A stretch of DNA of 52,735 nt, taken from M3007 sp046299435 (lineage in GTDB: Bacteria > Bacteroidota > Bacteroidia > Chitinophagales > Saprospiraceae). A program made the position numbers and the translations under genes. Within the stretch, counting starts at the first letter, position 1. Each line of letters begins with the position of its first letter. The notes below the pieces were generated by a model that was not told the DNA's origin, did not search any database, and saw only the letters and a list, made by a program, of their open reading frames with translations. Positions 8,360 through 15,591 of this stretch are shown one piece after another. The stretch is taken from NCBI GenBank assembly GCA_046299435.1, contig JBKBIC010000004.1, positions 1 to 52,735 on the forward strand, given 5' to 3'.

Positions 8360-9016
8360 ATGCAAATCTTCATCACCGGCGGCACGGGCTACATCGGCAG
8401 CCGCCTCATCCGAATTTTGATGGAGCGCGGCCACGAGGTTGTTGCGCTCGTGCGGCCCGGCTCGGAGGGCAAATTACCGCCGGGCTGCCGGACGGTCGTC
8501 GCCGACCCGTTCGAGGCGGGCAGCTTTGCCGAAAAAATCCCGACGGGCAGCACGTTCGTGCAGTTGCTCGGCGTGCCGCATCCCTCACCGCGCAAGCGAC
8601 AGCAGTTTTACGACATTGATCTGCGGTCGGCACAAGCTTCGGCGGCAGCAGTACGACGAGCGGGCGCAGGGCATTTCGTGTACATAAGCGTCAGTCAAAC
8701 GCCCACTAAAATCATGGCCGACTACCAGAAAGTGCGGGCACTCGGCGAGCAGGCCGTGCGCGAGACCGGGCTGCCGCGCACGTTCCTGCGCCCGTGGTAC
8801 GTCGTCGGGCCGGGGCATTGGTGGCCCGTGCTGTTTTGGCCGCTGTTCAAGTTTTTGGAGATACTGCCCGCCACGCGGGCAAAAGCCCTCGATTTGGGCT
8901 TGGTCACGCTCGCCGAGATGCTGCGGGCTTTGGTTTTTTCCATCGAAAACCCGCCAACAAGCGAACGGGCTTTGAATGTACCGAACATCAAAAACATCTC
9001 ACAATCAGCATTTTAA
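8360..9016 (+). CDS. NAD(P)-binding Rossmann-fold protein (atypical SDR / NmrA-like)
   Basis: The product has 218 residues and is cytoplasmic. The N terminus MQIFITGGTGYIGSRLI carries the GGTGYIG dinucleotide-binding motif of extended or atypical short-chain dehydrogenases (NAD(P)H-binding family, PF13460). A catalytic YxxxK is present in a YQKVRALGE context near residue 116. The C-terminal part is short for an extended SDR. The frame is open upstream through the repeat array, but that part is pure repeat translation (TVSHL units), so the ATG at 8360 is preferred. Substrate is unknown; related proteins include quinone- or flavin-reductase-like enzymes and NmrA-type sensors. Confidence 0.8.
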   Translation: MQIFITGGTGYIGSRLIRILMERGHEVVALVRPGSEGKLPPGCRTVVADPFEAGSFAEKIPTGSTFVQLLGVPHPSPRKRQQFYDIDLRSAQASAAAVRRAGAGHFVYISVSQTPTKIMADYQKVRALGEQAVRETGLPRTFLRPWYVVGPGHWWPVLFWPLFKFLEILPATRAKALDLGLVTLAEMLRALVFSIENPPTSERALNVPNIKNISQSAF

Positions 9017-9070
9017 CACGCAAGCACCGCCCGTTGCTGGCCTTATGCCGTCGCCTCCGAAATGAATCCA

Positions 9071-9078
9071 TACTTTTG
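9071..9078 (+). promoter_or_regulatory. Likely -7 element of the thrS promoter
   Basis: TACTTTTG fits the Bacteroidota -7 consensus TAnnTTTG. It lies 149 bp before the thrS start and is the only good match in the 9017-9226 gap. No -33 TTG at 19-23 bp is obvious. The resulting leader would contain the inverted repeat at 9104-9182. Confidence 0.5.
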
Positions 9079-9103
9079 CCGCTCATTTTTCACAAACCGC
9101 CGA

Positions 9104-9182
9104 GGCGATTGACAATTTCAGATTTTGGATTTCCGAATACCTGTGTAGTCGTAAATCATCTATCGAAAATCCAAAATCGCCG
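9104..9182. repeat. Inverted repeat in the thrS leader
   Basis: GATTTTGGATTT (9121-9132) pairs with AAATCCAAAATC (9166-9177). The flanking GGCGATT at 9104 and the right-arm ending AATCGCCG repeat the same words. It belongs to the same class of short-word self-complementary elements as the others in the window, here about 100 bp past the previous stop codon. A leader-RNA control of thrS is possible, but no T-box-like motif is seen. Confidence 0.6.
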
Positions 9183-9226
9183 ACGCACCCGCCTTTCGTT
9201 TGGGTGGGCTAAAACATTCATTTTCA

Positions 9227-11146
9227 ATGATTAACGTAACATTCCCCGACGGCGCCGTTCGTCAGTACGCCCCGGGCACGACCGCGATGGACGTGGCAAA
9301 ATCCATCTCGGAAGGGCTGGCGCGCAACGTGCTGGCCGCAAAAGTCAACGGCGAAGTGCGCGACCTCCTGCGCCCCATCACCGAAGACTCCACGATGACC
9401 TTCCTGAAATGGGAGGACAAAGAGGCCAAAACCACCTTCTGGCACTCCTCCGCCCACCTCATGGCCGAGGCGTTGGAGGCCCTCTACCCCGGCGTGAAAC
9501 TGGGCATCGGGCCGGCCATCGAAAACGGTTTTTACTACGACGTGGACTTGGGCGACCGCCAGCTGGTGGCTGCCGACCTGCCGAAAATCGAGCAAAAAAT
9601 GCTCGAACTGGCCCGCAACAAAAGCGAGTACCTGCGCCGCGAAGTGCCTAAGGCTGAGGCAGTTGCGTACTTCACCGAGAAGGGCGACGAGTACAAACTC
9701 GAACTGCTGGAAGGTTTGGAGGACGGGCAAATCACGTTTTATCAACAAGGCAATTTCACCGACCTCTGCCGGGGGCCGCACATCCCGACAACCGAACCCA
9801 TCAAGGCCGTGAAACTGATGAACATCGCCGGAGCCTATTGGCGCGGCGACGAAAAACGCAAACAACTGACGCGCATCTACGGCATCACGTTCCCGAAACA
9901 AAAGGAACTGGACGAGTACCTCGCGCTCATCGAAGAGGCCAAAAAACGCGACCACCGCAAGCTGGGCGCGGAGCTGGAACTGTTCATGTTTTCGGAAAAA
10001 GTCGGCTCCGGGCTGCCGCTTTGGTTGCCGAAAGGCACGGCCCTGCGCCAGCGACTGGAAGATTTTTTGAAAAAAGAGCAAATCAAGCGCGGCTATTTGC
10101 CGGTCATCACGCCGCACATCGGCTCGAAAAAACTGTACGTCACCAGCGGCCACTGGGAAAAATACGGCAAGGACTCGTTCCAGCCCATTTTCACGCCACA
10201 GGAAGGCGAGGAGTTTTTGCTCAAACCCATGAACTGCCCGCACCACTGCGAAATCTACGGCCACCGCCCGCGCTCGTACCGTGAGCTGCCCGTCCGCATC
10301 GCAGAGTTCGGCACGGTTTACCGCTACGAACAGTCGGGCGAATTGCACGGCCTGACTCGCGTGCGCGGTTTCACGCAAGACGACGCGCACCTTTTCTGTA
10401 CGCCGGAGCAACTCAAAGAGGAGTTTTTGGGCGTGCTCGACCTGACGCGCTATGTGCTGGCGAAACTGGGTTTCGACAAATTCACCGCCCAAATCAGCCT
10501 CCGCGACCCCGAAAACAAGGCGAAATACATCGGTTCGGAGGAAAACTGGCAAAAAGCCGAGCAAGCCATCATTGACGCTGCCGCCGAAGTCGGCCTGAAC
10601 ACCGTGACCGAACTGGGGGAAGCGGCTTTCTATGGCCCGAAACTCGACTTCATGGTGAAAGACGCACTGGGCCGCTCGTGGCAGTTGGGCACGATTCAGG
10701 TGGACTACAACCTGCCGGAGCGTTTCAACCTGACGTACATCGGCGCAGACAACGCCGAGCACCGCCCCGTAATGATTCACCGCGCGCCGTTTGGCTCTAT
10801 GGAGCGGTTCATCGGCGTGTTGATTGAGCACTGCGCGGGCAAGTTCCCACTGTGGCTCACGCCGGAGCAGTTCGCCATTTTGCCCGTGTCGGATAAGTAT
10901 GTCGAGTATGCCTATCAAGTGAAACAGCAACTCGAAGCCGACGACCTGCGCGGCTTCGTGGACGACCGCAACGAGACGATTGGCCGCAAAATCCGCGACA
11001 ACGAACTGAAACGCATCCCGTACCTGCTCATCGTCGGCGAAAAAGAGGCCGAAGCTGGCACCGTGTCCGTCCGCAAGCAAGGCGAGGGCGACAAGGGCAC
11101 GGCGACGCTCGCCGAGTTCGCGGCAGAGGTGAACGCACAGGTGTAA
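9227..11146 (+). CDS. thrS: Threonyl-tRNA synthetase
   Basis: The product has 639 residues, the normal length for bacterial ThrRS (about 640). Domains in order: TGS (residues 1-61, starting MINVTFPDGAVRQY), the editing domain with the HSSAH motif and its second metal/tRNA-interacting CRGPHIPTT region, the class II aminoacylation core with zinc ligand motif MNCPHHC and class II motif 2 (YRYEQSG..GLTRVRGFTQDDAH), and a C-terminal anticodon-binding domain. It charges tRNA-Thr and clears Ser-tRNA-Thr in the editing site. The ATG at 9227 begins exactly at the TGS domain. A bidirectional hairpin terminator separates it from the convergent exonuclease gene. Confidence 0.98.
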   Translation: MINVTFPDGAVRQYAPGTTAMDVAKSISEGLARNVLAAKVNGEVRDLLRPITEDSTMTFLKWEDKEAKTTFWHSSAHLMAEALEALYPGVKLGIGPAIENGFYYDVDLGDRQLVAADLPKIEQKMLELARNKSEYLRREVPKAEAVAYFTEKGDEYKLELLEGLEDGQITFYQQGNFTDLCRGPHIPTTEPIKAVKLMNIAGAYWRGDEKRKQLTRIYGITFPKQKELDEYLALIEEAKKRDHRKLGAELELFMFSEKVGSGLPLWLPKGTALRQRLEDFLKKEQIKRGYLPVITPHIGSKKLYVTSGHWEKYGKDSFQPIFTPQEGEEFLLKPMNCPHHCEIYGHRPRSYRELPVRIAEFGTVYRYEQSGELHGLTRVRGFTQDDAHLFCTPEQLKEEFLGVLDLTRYVLAKLGFDKFTAQISLRDPENKAKYIGSEENWQKAEQAIIDAAAEVGLNTVTELGEAAFYGPKLDFMVKDALGRSWQLGTIQVDYNLPERFNLTYIGADNAEHRPVMIHRAPFGSMERFIGVLIEHCAGKFPLWLTPEQFAILPVSDKYVEYAYQVKQQLEADDLRGFVDDRNETIGRKIRDNELKRIPYLLIVGEKEAEAGTVSVRKQGEGDKGTATLAEFAAEVNAQV

Positions 11147-11164
11147 GTAATTGAAAATCAATGC

Positions 11165-11209
11165 AACGCAGCTGGTCTTCGGGGATTTGCCCGGCCAGCT
11201 GCGTTTTCA
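11165..11209. terminator. Bidirectional terminator between thrS and exonuclease III
   Basis: AACGCAGCTGG (11165-11175) pairs perfectly with CCAGCTGCGTT (11195-11205), followed by further T on the right. The two flanking genes converge on it. Confidence 0.7.
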
Positions 11210-11223
11210 TTTCTCCCTGTTTT

Positions 11224-11991
11224 TCAGAGGTCAATCCGCATCCAGACGGGGCAGTGGTCGGAGTGCATGGCCTCGCCGAGGTGGCGCACGGCGCGGATTT
11301 GGTCGGCCAGATTATCGGTAACGGATTGATAATCAATGCGCCAGCCCTTGTTTTTGCCCCGCGACCCGGCCCGGAAGCTCCACCAGCTGTACTCTACTTT
11401 TTCAGGCGCGACTTTTCGGAACGCATCCGTGAAACCGCCCTGCTCGAACCAGCGCGTCATCCAAGCCCGCTCTTCGGGCAGGAAGCCGCTGGAATTTTTG
11501 TTGCCCTTCGGGTCGTGGATGTCAATTTCCCGATGGGCAATGTTGTAGTCTCCAACAATAATAAGTTTAGGTCGCTCCTGCCGCAGTACCTCTACCCATT
11601 TGAAAAAATCTTCGAGAAAAACCATCTTGAACCCCTGCCGCTCGTCGCCCGTTGTGCCGGACGGGAAATAGCAATTCAGCACCGACCAATCGCCGAAATC
11701 CGTGCGGAGGATGCGGCCCTCGCGGTCGTATTTTTCGATGCCGCAGCCGACGACCACGCGGTCGGGAGCCTGTTTTGAAAAAGTCGCCACGCCGCTGTAC
11801 CCCTTTTTTTCGGCGGAATGCCACACATGATGGTAGCCGAGGCTTTCAATTTCGAGCATCGGCACATCGGCGGGCTGGGCCTTGGTTTCTTGGACGCACA
11901 CGATGTCGAAGTTGCCCTCGCGCATCCAATCTATGAACCCTTTCGATATAGCCGAGCGAATGCCGTTCAGGTTGTAAGAAACTATTTCCAT
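11224..11991 (-). CDS. xth: Exodeoxyribonuclease III (AP endonuclease, Xth type)
   Basis: The product has 255 residues, the usual length. It has the exonuclease-endonuclease-phosphatase fold with all main motifs: LNGIRSA near residue 8, the metal-binding Glu in CVQETKA, GDYNIAH in the middle, and the C-terminal catalytic SDHCPV. It cleaves DNA 5' to abasic sites and removes 3' blocking groups in base-excision repair. The ATG at 11991 is chosen because the open frame further upstream is only repeat translation (SPSHRL units). The repeat arm reaches to 2 bp before this start codon, so the immediate leader of this gene is entirely repeat sequence. Confidence 0.95.
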   Translation of the reverse strand: MEIVSYNLNGIRSAISKGFIDWMREGNFDIVCVQETKAQPADVPMLEIESLGYHHVWHSAEKKGYSGVATFSKQAPDRVVVGCGIEKYDREGRILRTDFGDWSVLNCYFPSGTTGDERQGFKMVFLEDFFKWVEVLRQERPKLIIVGDYNIAHREIDIHDPKGNKNSSGFLPEERAWMTRWFEQGGFTDAFRKVAPEKVEYSWWSFRAGSRGKNKGWRIDYQSVTDNLADQIRAVRHLGEAMHSDHCPVWMRIDL

Positions 11992-11993
11992 GT

Positions 11994-12080
11994 GTGAGAC
12001 GGTGAGACGGTGAGACGGTGAGACGGCGAGACGGCGAGACGGTGAGACGGCGAGACGGTGAGACGGCGAGACGGTGAGAG
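11994..12080. repeat. Octamer array G(T/C)GAGACG, about 11 copies
   Basis: Ten full octamers occupy 11994-12073 and a partial copy ends at 12080, abutting the stop codon of the four-helix-bundle gene. Copies alternate between GTGAGACG and GCGAGACG. Confidence 0.95.
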
Positions 12081-12440
12081 TCAATTTTCGTGGCTGCTTT
12101 TGGTTTTGGCTACCACCTTTAAAATCTCATTGCTTTCTGTTAACAACTTGGCCAATTCTTGCTGGTCTCCTTTGCCAAGTTCTTGCAGTATCTCAAGCCA
12201 ATAGACTGTCTCATCGGCTTCTTCTACCACAATGCAGATTTTAGAATATCGCTCGTTTCTGGAACGTCCCCGGCAAAATGCCCGATAGTTTGCGCCAACT
12301 GAGGTCGAAGATTTCGCCAATTGATATGATATGACTTTCGTCGAAGCCGCTGAGTCCAGCTTGTCGCAAAATTTTAATACGGCCACCGAGAAAGCCCTTG
12401 TCCGCTTGCGAAATTGGTCATTGAACTCCTCGTTGGTCAT
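12081..12440 (-). CDS. Four-helix-bundle protein (S23 / rRNA intervening-sequence protein family)
   Basis: The product has 119 residues and is predicted all-helical. The central SSTSVGANYRAFCRGRSRNERYSKICIVVEEADETVYWLE region, with conserved ANYRA, CRGRS and EEADETV motifs, is the signature of the four helix bundle family TIGR02436. This family includes proteins encoded in 23S rRNA intervening sequences and Avd, the accessory protein of diversity-generating retroelements, a basic pentameric nucleic-acid-binding protein. The biochemical role of stand-alone members is unknown. The gene is oriented like dnaB and exonuclease III but is separated from both by complementary octamer arrays. No reverse transcriptase, template repeat or rRNA is nearby, so it is neither a DGR accessory gene nor a true rRNA insertion. 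Confidence 0.85.
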   Translation of the reverse strand: MTNEEFNDQFRKRTRAFSVAVLKFCDKLDSAASTKVISYQLAKSSTSVGANYRAFCRGRSRNERYSKICIVVEEADETVYWLEILQELGKGDQQELAKLLTESNEILKVVAKTKSSHEN

Positions 12441-12467
12441 AAAGTAAGTTTGACGTGTTTGAATGAG

Positions 12468-12571
12468 TCTCGCCCTCTCTCCGTCTCGCCCTCTCTCCGT
12501 CTCGCCCTCTCGCCCTCTCTCCGTCTCGCCCTCTCGCCGTCTCGCCCTCTCGCCCTCTCTCCGTCTCGCCC
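12468..12571. repeat. Octamer array TCTC(G/T)CC(C/G), 13 copies
   Basis: Thirteen contiguous octamers run from 12468 to 12571, ending 3 bp before the dnaB stop codon on the minus strand. The variants are TCTCGCCC, TCTCTCCG and TCTCGCCG. TCTCGCCG is the exact complement of the word in the opposite arm. Confidence 0.95.
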
Positions 12572-12574
12572 TCT

Positions 12575-14140
12575 TTAAAACGGTATGTCTTCCTCGTTCA
12601 TGCGCGAGGATTTGGTGATGATGTTTTGCGGTTGGGCTTGGAACGGCCCGGAGAAGGGGTCGTGCAGGCCAGCGAATGTCGGGTCTTCGAGGTTGCCGAA
12701 TTTGGCAAACGTGTCCGTGAATTTGAGGCGCACCGTGTCCAGCGCGCCGTTCCGGTGTTTGGCGATGATGATTTCGGCCACGCCTTTCAGCGACTGGCCG
12801 TTTTCGTCCTCCAAAATTTGATAATACTCCGGGCGGTAAATGAAGCCCACGATGTCGGCATCTTGCTCGATGGCACCCGATTCGCGGAGGTCGCTCAACT
12901 GTGGCCGCTTGCTGCCGCCACGTGTTTCGACGGCCCGGCTCAACTGCGAGAGGGCTATGACGGGCACGTTCAGCTCTTTGGCCATGCCTTTCAGGGCGCG
13001 GGAAATGGACGAGATTTCCTGCTCGCGGTTGCCGTTGCGGTTGTTTTCGGAAGTGCCGGTCATCAATTGCAGGTAGTCAATGATGACCATCTGGATGTCG
13101 TGCTGCATTTTCAGGCGGCGGCATTTGGCGCGGAGCTCGAAGACGTTGATGCCCGGCGTGTCGTCAATGAAAATGGGCACGGCGTTCATTTTCTCGACGG
13201 TGACTTGCAGCTGTTGCCACTCGTAATCCTCCATTTTGCCGTTGCGGAATTTGTTGGCCGGGATTTCGGATTCCATCGAAAGCAGGCGTTGCACCAGCTG
13301 CGCGTTGGCCATTTCGAGCGAGAACAGCGCGACGGGCTTGCCGAAATCTTTGGCCGCGTTCAGGGCGCAGGCCAGCACGAAACTGGTTTTGCCCATGCCG
13401 GGGCGGGCCGCCAAAATGATGAGGTCAGAGGATTGCCAGCCAGCCGTCAATCGGTCCAAATCCGTGAACCCGGAGGGCACGCCCGTGAGGCCGTCGGATT
13501 TTTTCGAGAGGTCTTCCACTTGTTTCAACACGCGGCTGGCAAGGCTGCCCATGCTCTCGAAAGTGCGGCTGAGGTTGTTTTGCGTGATGGAAAACAGGCC
13601 CTTTTCGGCTTCGTCGAGCAGGTTGAACACGTCGGTCGTGTCCTCGTAGGCATCGCGGATGGTGCGCGTGCTGACGCGGATGAGCTCGCGCTGGATGTGT
13701 TTTTGGGCCAAAATCCGCGCATGGTACTCGATGTTGGCCGCCGACGCGACGCGGTTGGTCAGTTCTGCCAGATAATAGGCATTGCCGATTTTGTCCAAGT
13801 CGCCGCCTTTCCGCAGCTCCTCCGTCACCGTCAACATATCCACCGGGTGCGACCGCTCGAACAGGCGCACGATGGCGCGATACACCAATTGGTGCGCCTC
13901 CAAATAAAACGTCTCCGGGCGCAAGATGTCCATGACAATGGGCAGAGCCTCGCGGTCAATCATCAGCGCACCAAGCACGGCCTCCTCCAAGGGCAAGGCC
14001 TGCGGCTGCAATTTGCCGAACACATAGCTCGATAGCCCCTCAGTAGCCGTGCGCCCACCGTTGTTGGTGCTCGTCCCTTTGAAGTTTGGCTGCAAGCGTC
14101 GCGTGCTCAGGTCGCGGTTTTGTTCAGGCAAGTCGGTCAT
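12575..14140 (-). CDS. dnaB: Replicative DNA helicase DnaB
   Basis: The product has 521 residues, normal for DnaB of Bacteroidota. An N-terminal DnaB helicase domain (starting LPLEEAVLGALMIDREALP at about residue 45) is joined by a linker to the RecA-like C-terminal ATPase. Walker A is ARPGMGKTS, and a hexameric-helicase H4-like segment and the arginine finger region IYRPEYY follow. It unwinds DNA at the replication fork as a hexamer. There is no intein. The start at 14140 is chosen over an upstream in-frame start because the extra residues have no family similarity. An oriC-like DnaA-box cluster lies about 180-250 bp upstream of the start, and a -7 element TACGTTTG sits between. Confidence 0.97.
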   Translation of the reverse strand: MTDLPEQNRDLSTRRLQPNFKGTSTNNGGRTATEGLSSYVFGKLQPQALPLEEAVLGALMIDREALPIVMDILRPETFYLEAHQLVYRAIVRLFERSHPVDMLTVTEELRKGGDLDKIGNAYYLAELTNRVASAANIEYHARILAQKHIQRELIRVSTRTIRDAYEDTTDVFNLLDEAEKGLFSITQNNLSRTFESMGSLASRVLKQVEDLSKKSDGLTGVPSGFTDLDRLTAGWQSSDLIILAARPGMGKTSFVLACALNAAKDFGKPVALFSLEMANAQLVQRLLSMESEIPANKFRNGKMEDYEWQQLQVTVEKMNAVPIFIDDTPGINVFELRAKCRRLKMQHDIQMVIIDYLQLMTGTSENNRNGNREQEISSISRALKGMAKELNVPVIALSQLSRAVETRGGSKRPQLSDLRESGAIEQDADIVGFIYRPEYYQILEDENGQSLKGVAEIIIAKHRNGALDTVRLKFTDTFAKFGNLEDPTFAGLHDPFSGPFQAQPQNIITKSSRMNEEDIPF

Positions 14141-14256
14141 TTTGCTCGTCGGATTGCGCCCCCATCGTGCTGGGGGCATCGGTTGAAAAATGGTTGCTGG
14201 CTGGGTTTCGTGCCAATTTGTTTAGCCAAGAAAAGACGGAAATTGTCGGTCGCGCA

Positions 14257-14264
14257 CAAACGTA
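14257..14264 (-). promoter_or_regulatory. Likely -7 element of the dnaB promoter
   Basis: TACGTTTG on the minus strand fits TAnnTTTG and lies 116 bp upstream of the dnaB start. A TTTG lies about 26 bp further upstream, longer than the usual spacer. Confidence 0.5.
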
Positions 14265-14316
14265 AATCGCTCTGGGTGGAAAACGAAGTTCAAACAATCC
14301 GTGTGCCGCCCATGCT

Positions 14317-14645
14317 TGTGGATAACTTCGGCGGGCACTGTGGACAACTGTGAAAACCTTGCCAGTTATGCACAATCGCCCGTCGTTTTCCACAAAAATT
14401 ATGTCCGAAATCAGCCACAAATAACAATGCCGGCGATTTGTAACAGCATTGAAATTCATGGTTTTAAAAAAATCAGAATCCTTCAATTATGGCTTTCAAA
14501 CTGTATAAGATGTTGCCGGGGACAGTTGAAAACGGGGCTTGAAATTTTGTGCAAATCTATTTTTCGGCCACGCCTGCCCAAAATAAGATTCAATTTTTTG
14601 TTTCAAAAGTATTTGTTTTTCCCAAAACAAAAAAGCCAACATTCT
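14317..14645. other. oriC-like region: four DnaA-box sequences beside an A+T-rich segment
   Basis: Four DnaA-box-like 9-mers lie within 78 bp: TGTGGATAA (14317-14325, minus-strand TTATCCACA, exact match to TTATNCACA), TGTGGACAA (14339-14347, one mismatch), TTATGCACA (14366-14374, exact match) and TTTTCCACA (14386-14394, one mismatch). To their right, 14395-14645 is strikingly A+T-rich for this genome and has no gene, as a DNA-unwinding element would. The cluster is next to dnaB. No dnaA or dnaN is in the window, and box spacing is not regular, so this is a candidate only. The 14141-14736 gap otherwise holds a -7 element and a terminator. Confidence 0.5.
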
Positions 14646-14672
14646 TTTTTGCCCGCGCCGGGCACCAACGGA

Positions 14673-14713
14673 AACGCCCCGGCGACGGAGCGTGAGTCCA
14701 TCGCCGGGGCGTT
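14673..14713 (-). terminator. Hairpin after the coiled-coil protein gene
   Basis: AACGCCCCGGCGA (14673-14685) pairs perfectly over 13 bp with TCGCCGGGGCGTT (14701-14713). It lies 23 bp past the stop codon of the leftward gene. There is no long T run directly after it, so termination is likely but not certain. Confidence 0.55.
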
Positions 14714-14736
14714 CGGGCGCATATAGCTTGCGGGGT

Positions 14737-15420
14737 TCAGTTGTTGCTCTTTTCCACGTTGTCGAGCCGGGCCTTCACATCCTCGACAGTCTTCTTTTGC
14801 GTCTCGATGTCCACGATGGTCTTTGTTTGCTCCTGCTCGTTTTTCAGGATGTCCTCCTCGGCTTTTTTGATTTTGGCTTTGTAGTTTTCGATGTCTTTGT
14901 GGAGGTCTTCGTTGTCCTTTTTCAGGTTTTTGAGCTTCTTCTCGAAGTCTTTGAGTTTGTCGGCCTGCTGCTCGAGCTCCTTGCCGATGACCTCGCGGCG
15001 CACCGAAAAGTAGAACTGGCGCAGCGCGTCCACGGTGTTGTCGGTGCGTTCGGGGTGGTCTCGGCGGTTGAGGTAGCCGCCGCCCACGTCGAACCAAACG
15101 AAGAGCGTGGCCCCGTCGCCCGCATAGTTTTCGACGACCGAATACAGGTCGAATTTGTCGCCACTGACAATGCTCGATTGCAGGCCAAGCACCGACCACT
15201 CGTCGGTCTTTTTGTCCTTTTTCAGTTTGCCGTCAAACTGGTCTTTGACGAAGTTTTTCCAGAGTTTTTCCACCAACCCCTCGTCGGTTTTGGCAAAGTC
15301 AATGCGGAAGCAGGGGCGACCGCCTTTTTCGGTTTCCTGCACGATGTTTTGGGCGCGGAGCGGGGCCGCGATGCCCCAAAAGCACAGGGCGGCGGCGAGG
15401 AGCAAAAGTTTGTGTTGCAT
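14737..15420 (-). CDS. Secreted protein with C-terminal coiled coil, function unknown
   Basis: The product has 227 residues. A signal peptide at 1-23 (ending PLRAQ) is followed by a globular part (about 25-130) with no recognised family, then a long charged coiled coil (about 135-227) rich in K, E and D heptads (LKDFEKKLKNLKK, QKKTVEDVKARLDN). It probably acts in the periplasm or on the outer membrane, perhaps as a dimer or spacer. It reads toward dnaB but is separated from it by the oriC-like region and has its own -7 element (TAACTTTG at 15459-15452). I do not recognise the globular domain. Confidence 0.75.
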   Translation of the reverse strand: MQHKLLLLAAALCFWGIAAPLRAQNIVQETEKGGRPCFRIDFAKTDEGLVEKLWKNFVKDQFDGKLKKDKKTDEWSVLGLQSSIVSGDKFDLYSVVENYAGDGATLFVWFDVGGGYLNRRDHPERTDNTVDALRQFYFSVRREVIGKELEQQADKLKDFEKKLKNLKKDNEDLHKDIENYKAKIKKAEEDILKNEQEQTKTIVDIETQKKTVEDVKARLDNVEKSNN

Positions 15421-15451
15421 GGTTTTGGATTGTGATGGTTTGCAATTGTGG

Positions 15452-15459
15452 CAAAGTTA
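15452..15459 (-). promoter_or_regulatory. Likely -7 element of the coiled-coil protein gene
   Basis: TAACTTTG on the minus strand fits TAnnTTTG exactly and lies 31 bp upstream of the start codon. A clear -33 element is not seen. Confidence 0.5.
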
Positions 15460-15591
15460 GGGCTGAAAAAGAGGCACCACGAGAAAATAAGCCGCCGATT
15501 TCGGGGATAAAAAGCCGCGCCCGGCGGAGCATGAAAAAAGCGGGGCCGAGCGGTTTTTTGCCTATTTTTCAGCCCAAAAACAAACTGTGCC

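Larger units (their letters stand above)
11994..12571. mobile_element. Composite hairpin element: complementary octamer arms flanking a four-helix-bundle gene
   Basis: On the plus strand the element has an arm of G(T/C)GAGACG octamers at 11994-12080 (ten full copies plus a partial one), a 360-bp gene at 12081-12440, a 27-bp leader, and a second arm of TCTC(G/T)CC(C/G) octamers at 12468-12571 (13 copies). The arms are reverse complements in register (CGGCGAGA against TCTCGCCG). The element fills the whole space between the dnaB stop codon (12575) and the start of exonuclease III (11991). An ORF of this protein family between inverted arms is the layout of the 23S rRNA intervening sequences. 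The mobile status is inferred, not shown. Confidence 0.5.

Noticed and set aside
9224..11161. Long minus-strand open frame antisense to thrS
   Set aside because: The plus-strand protein is a complete ThrRS with all motifs, so the antisense frame is a shadow.
12081..12440. Accessory protein of a diversity-generating retroelement
   Set aside because: The protein family fits Avd, but no reverse transcriptase or template/variable repeat is present near it.
12626..14035. Plus-strand open frame antisense to dnaB
   Set aside because: DnaB on the minus strand is complete; the antisense translation has no domain.
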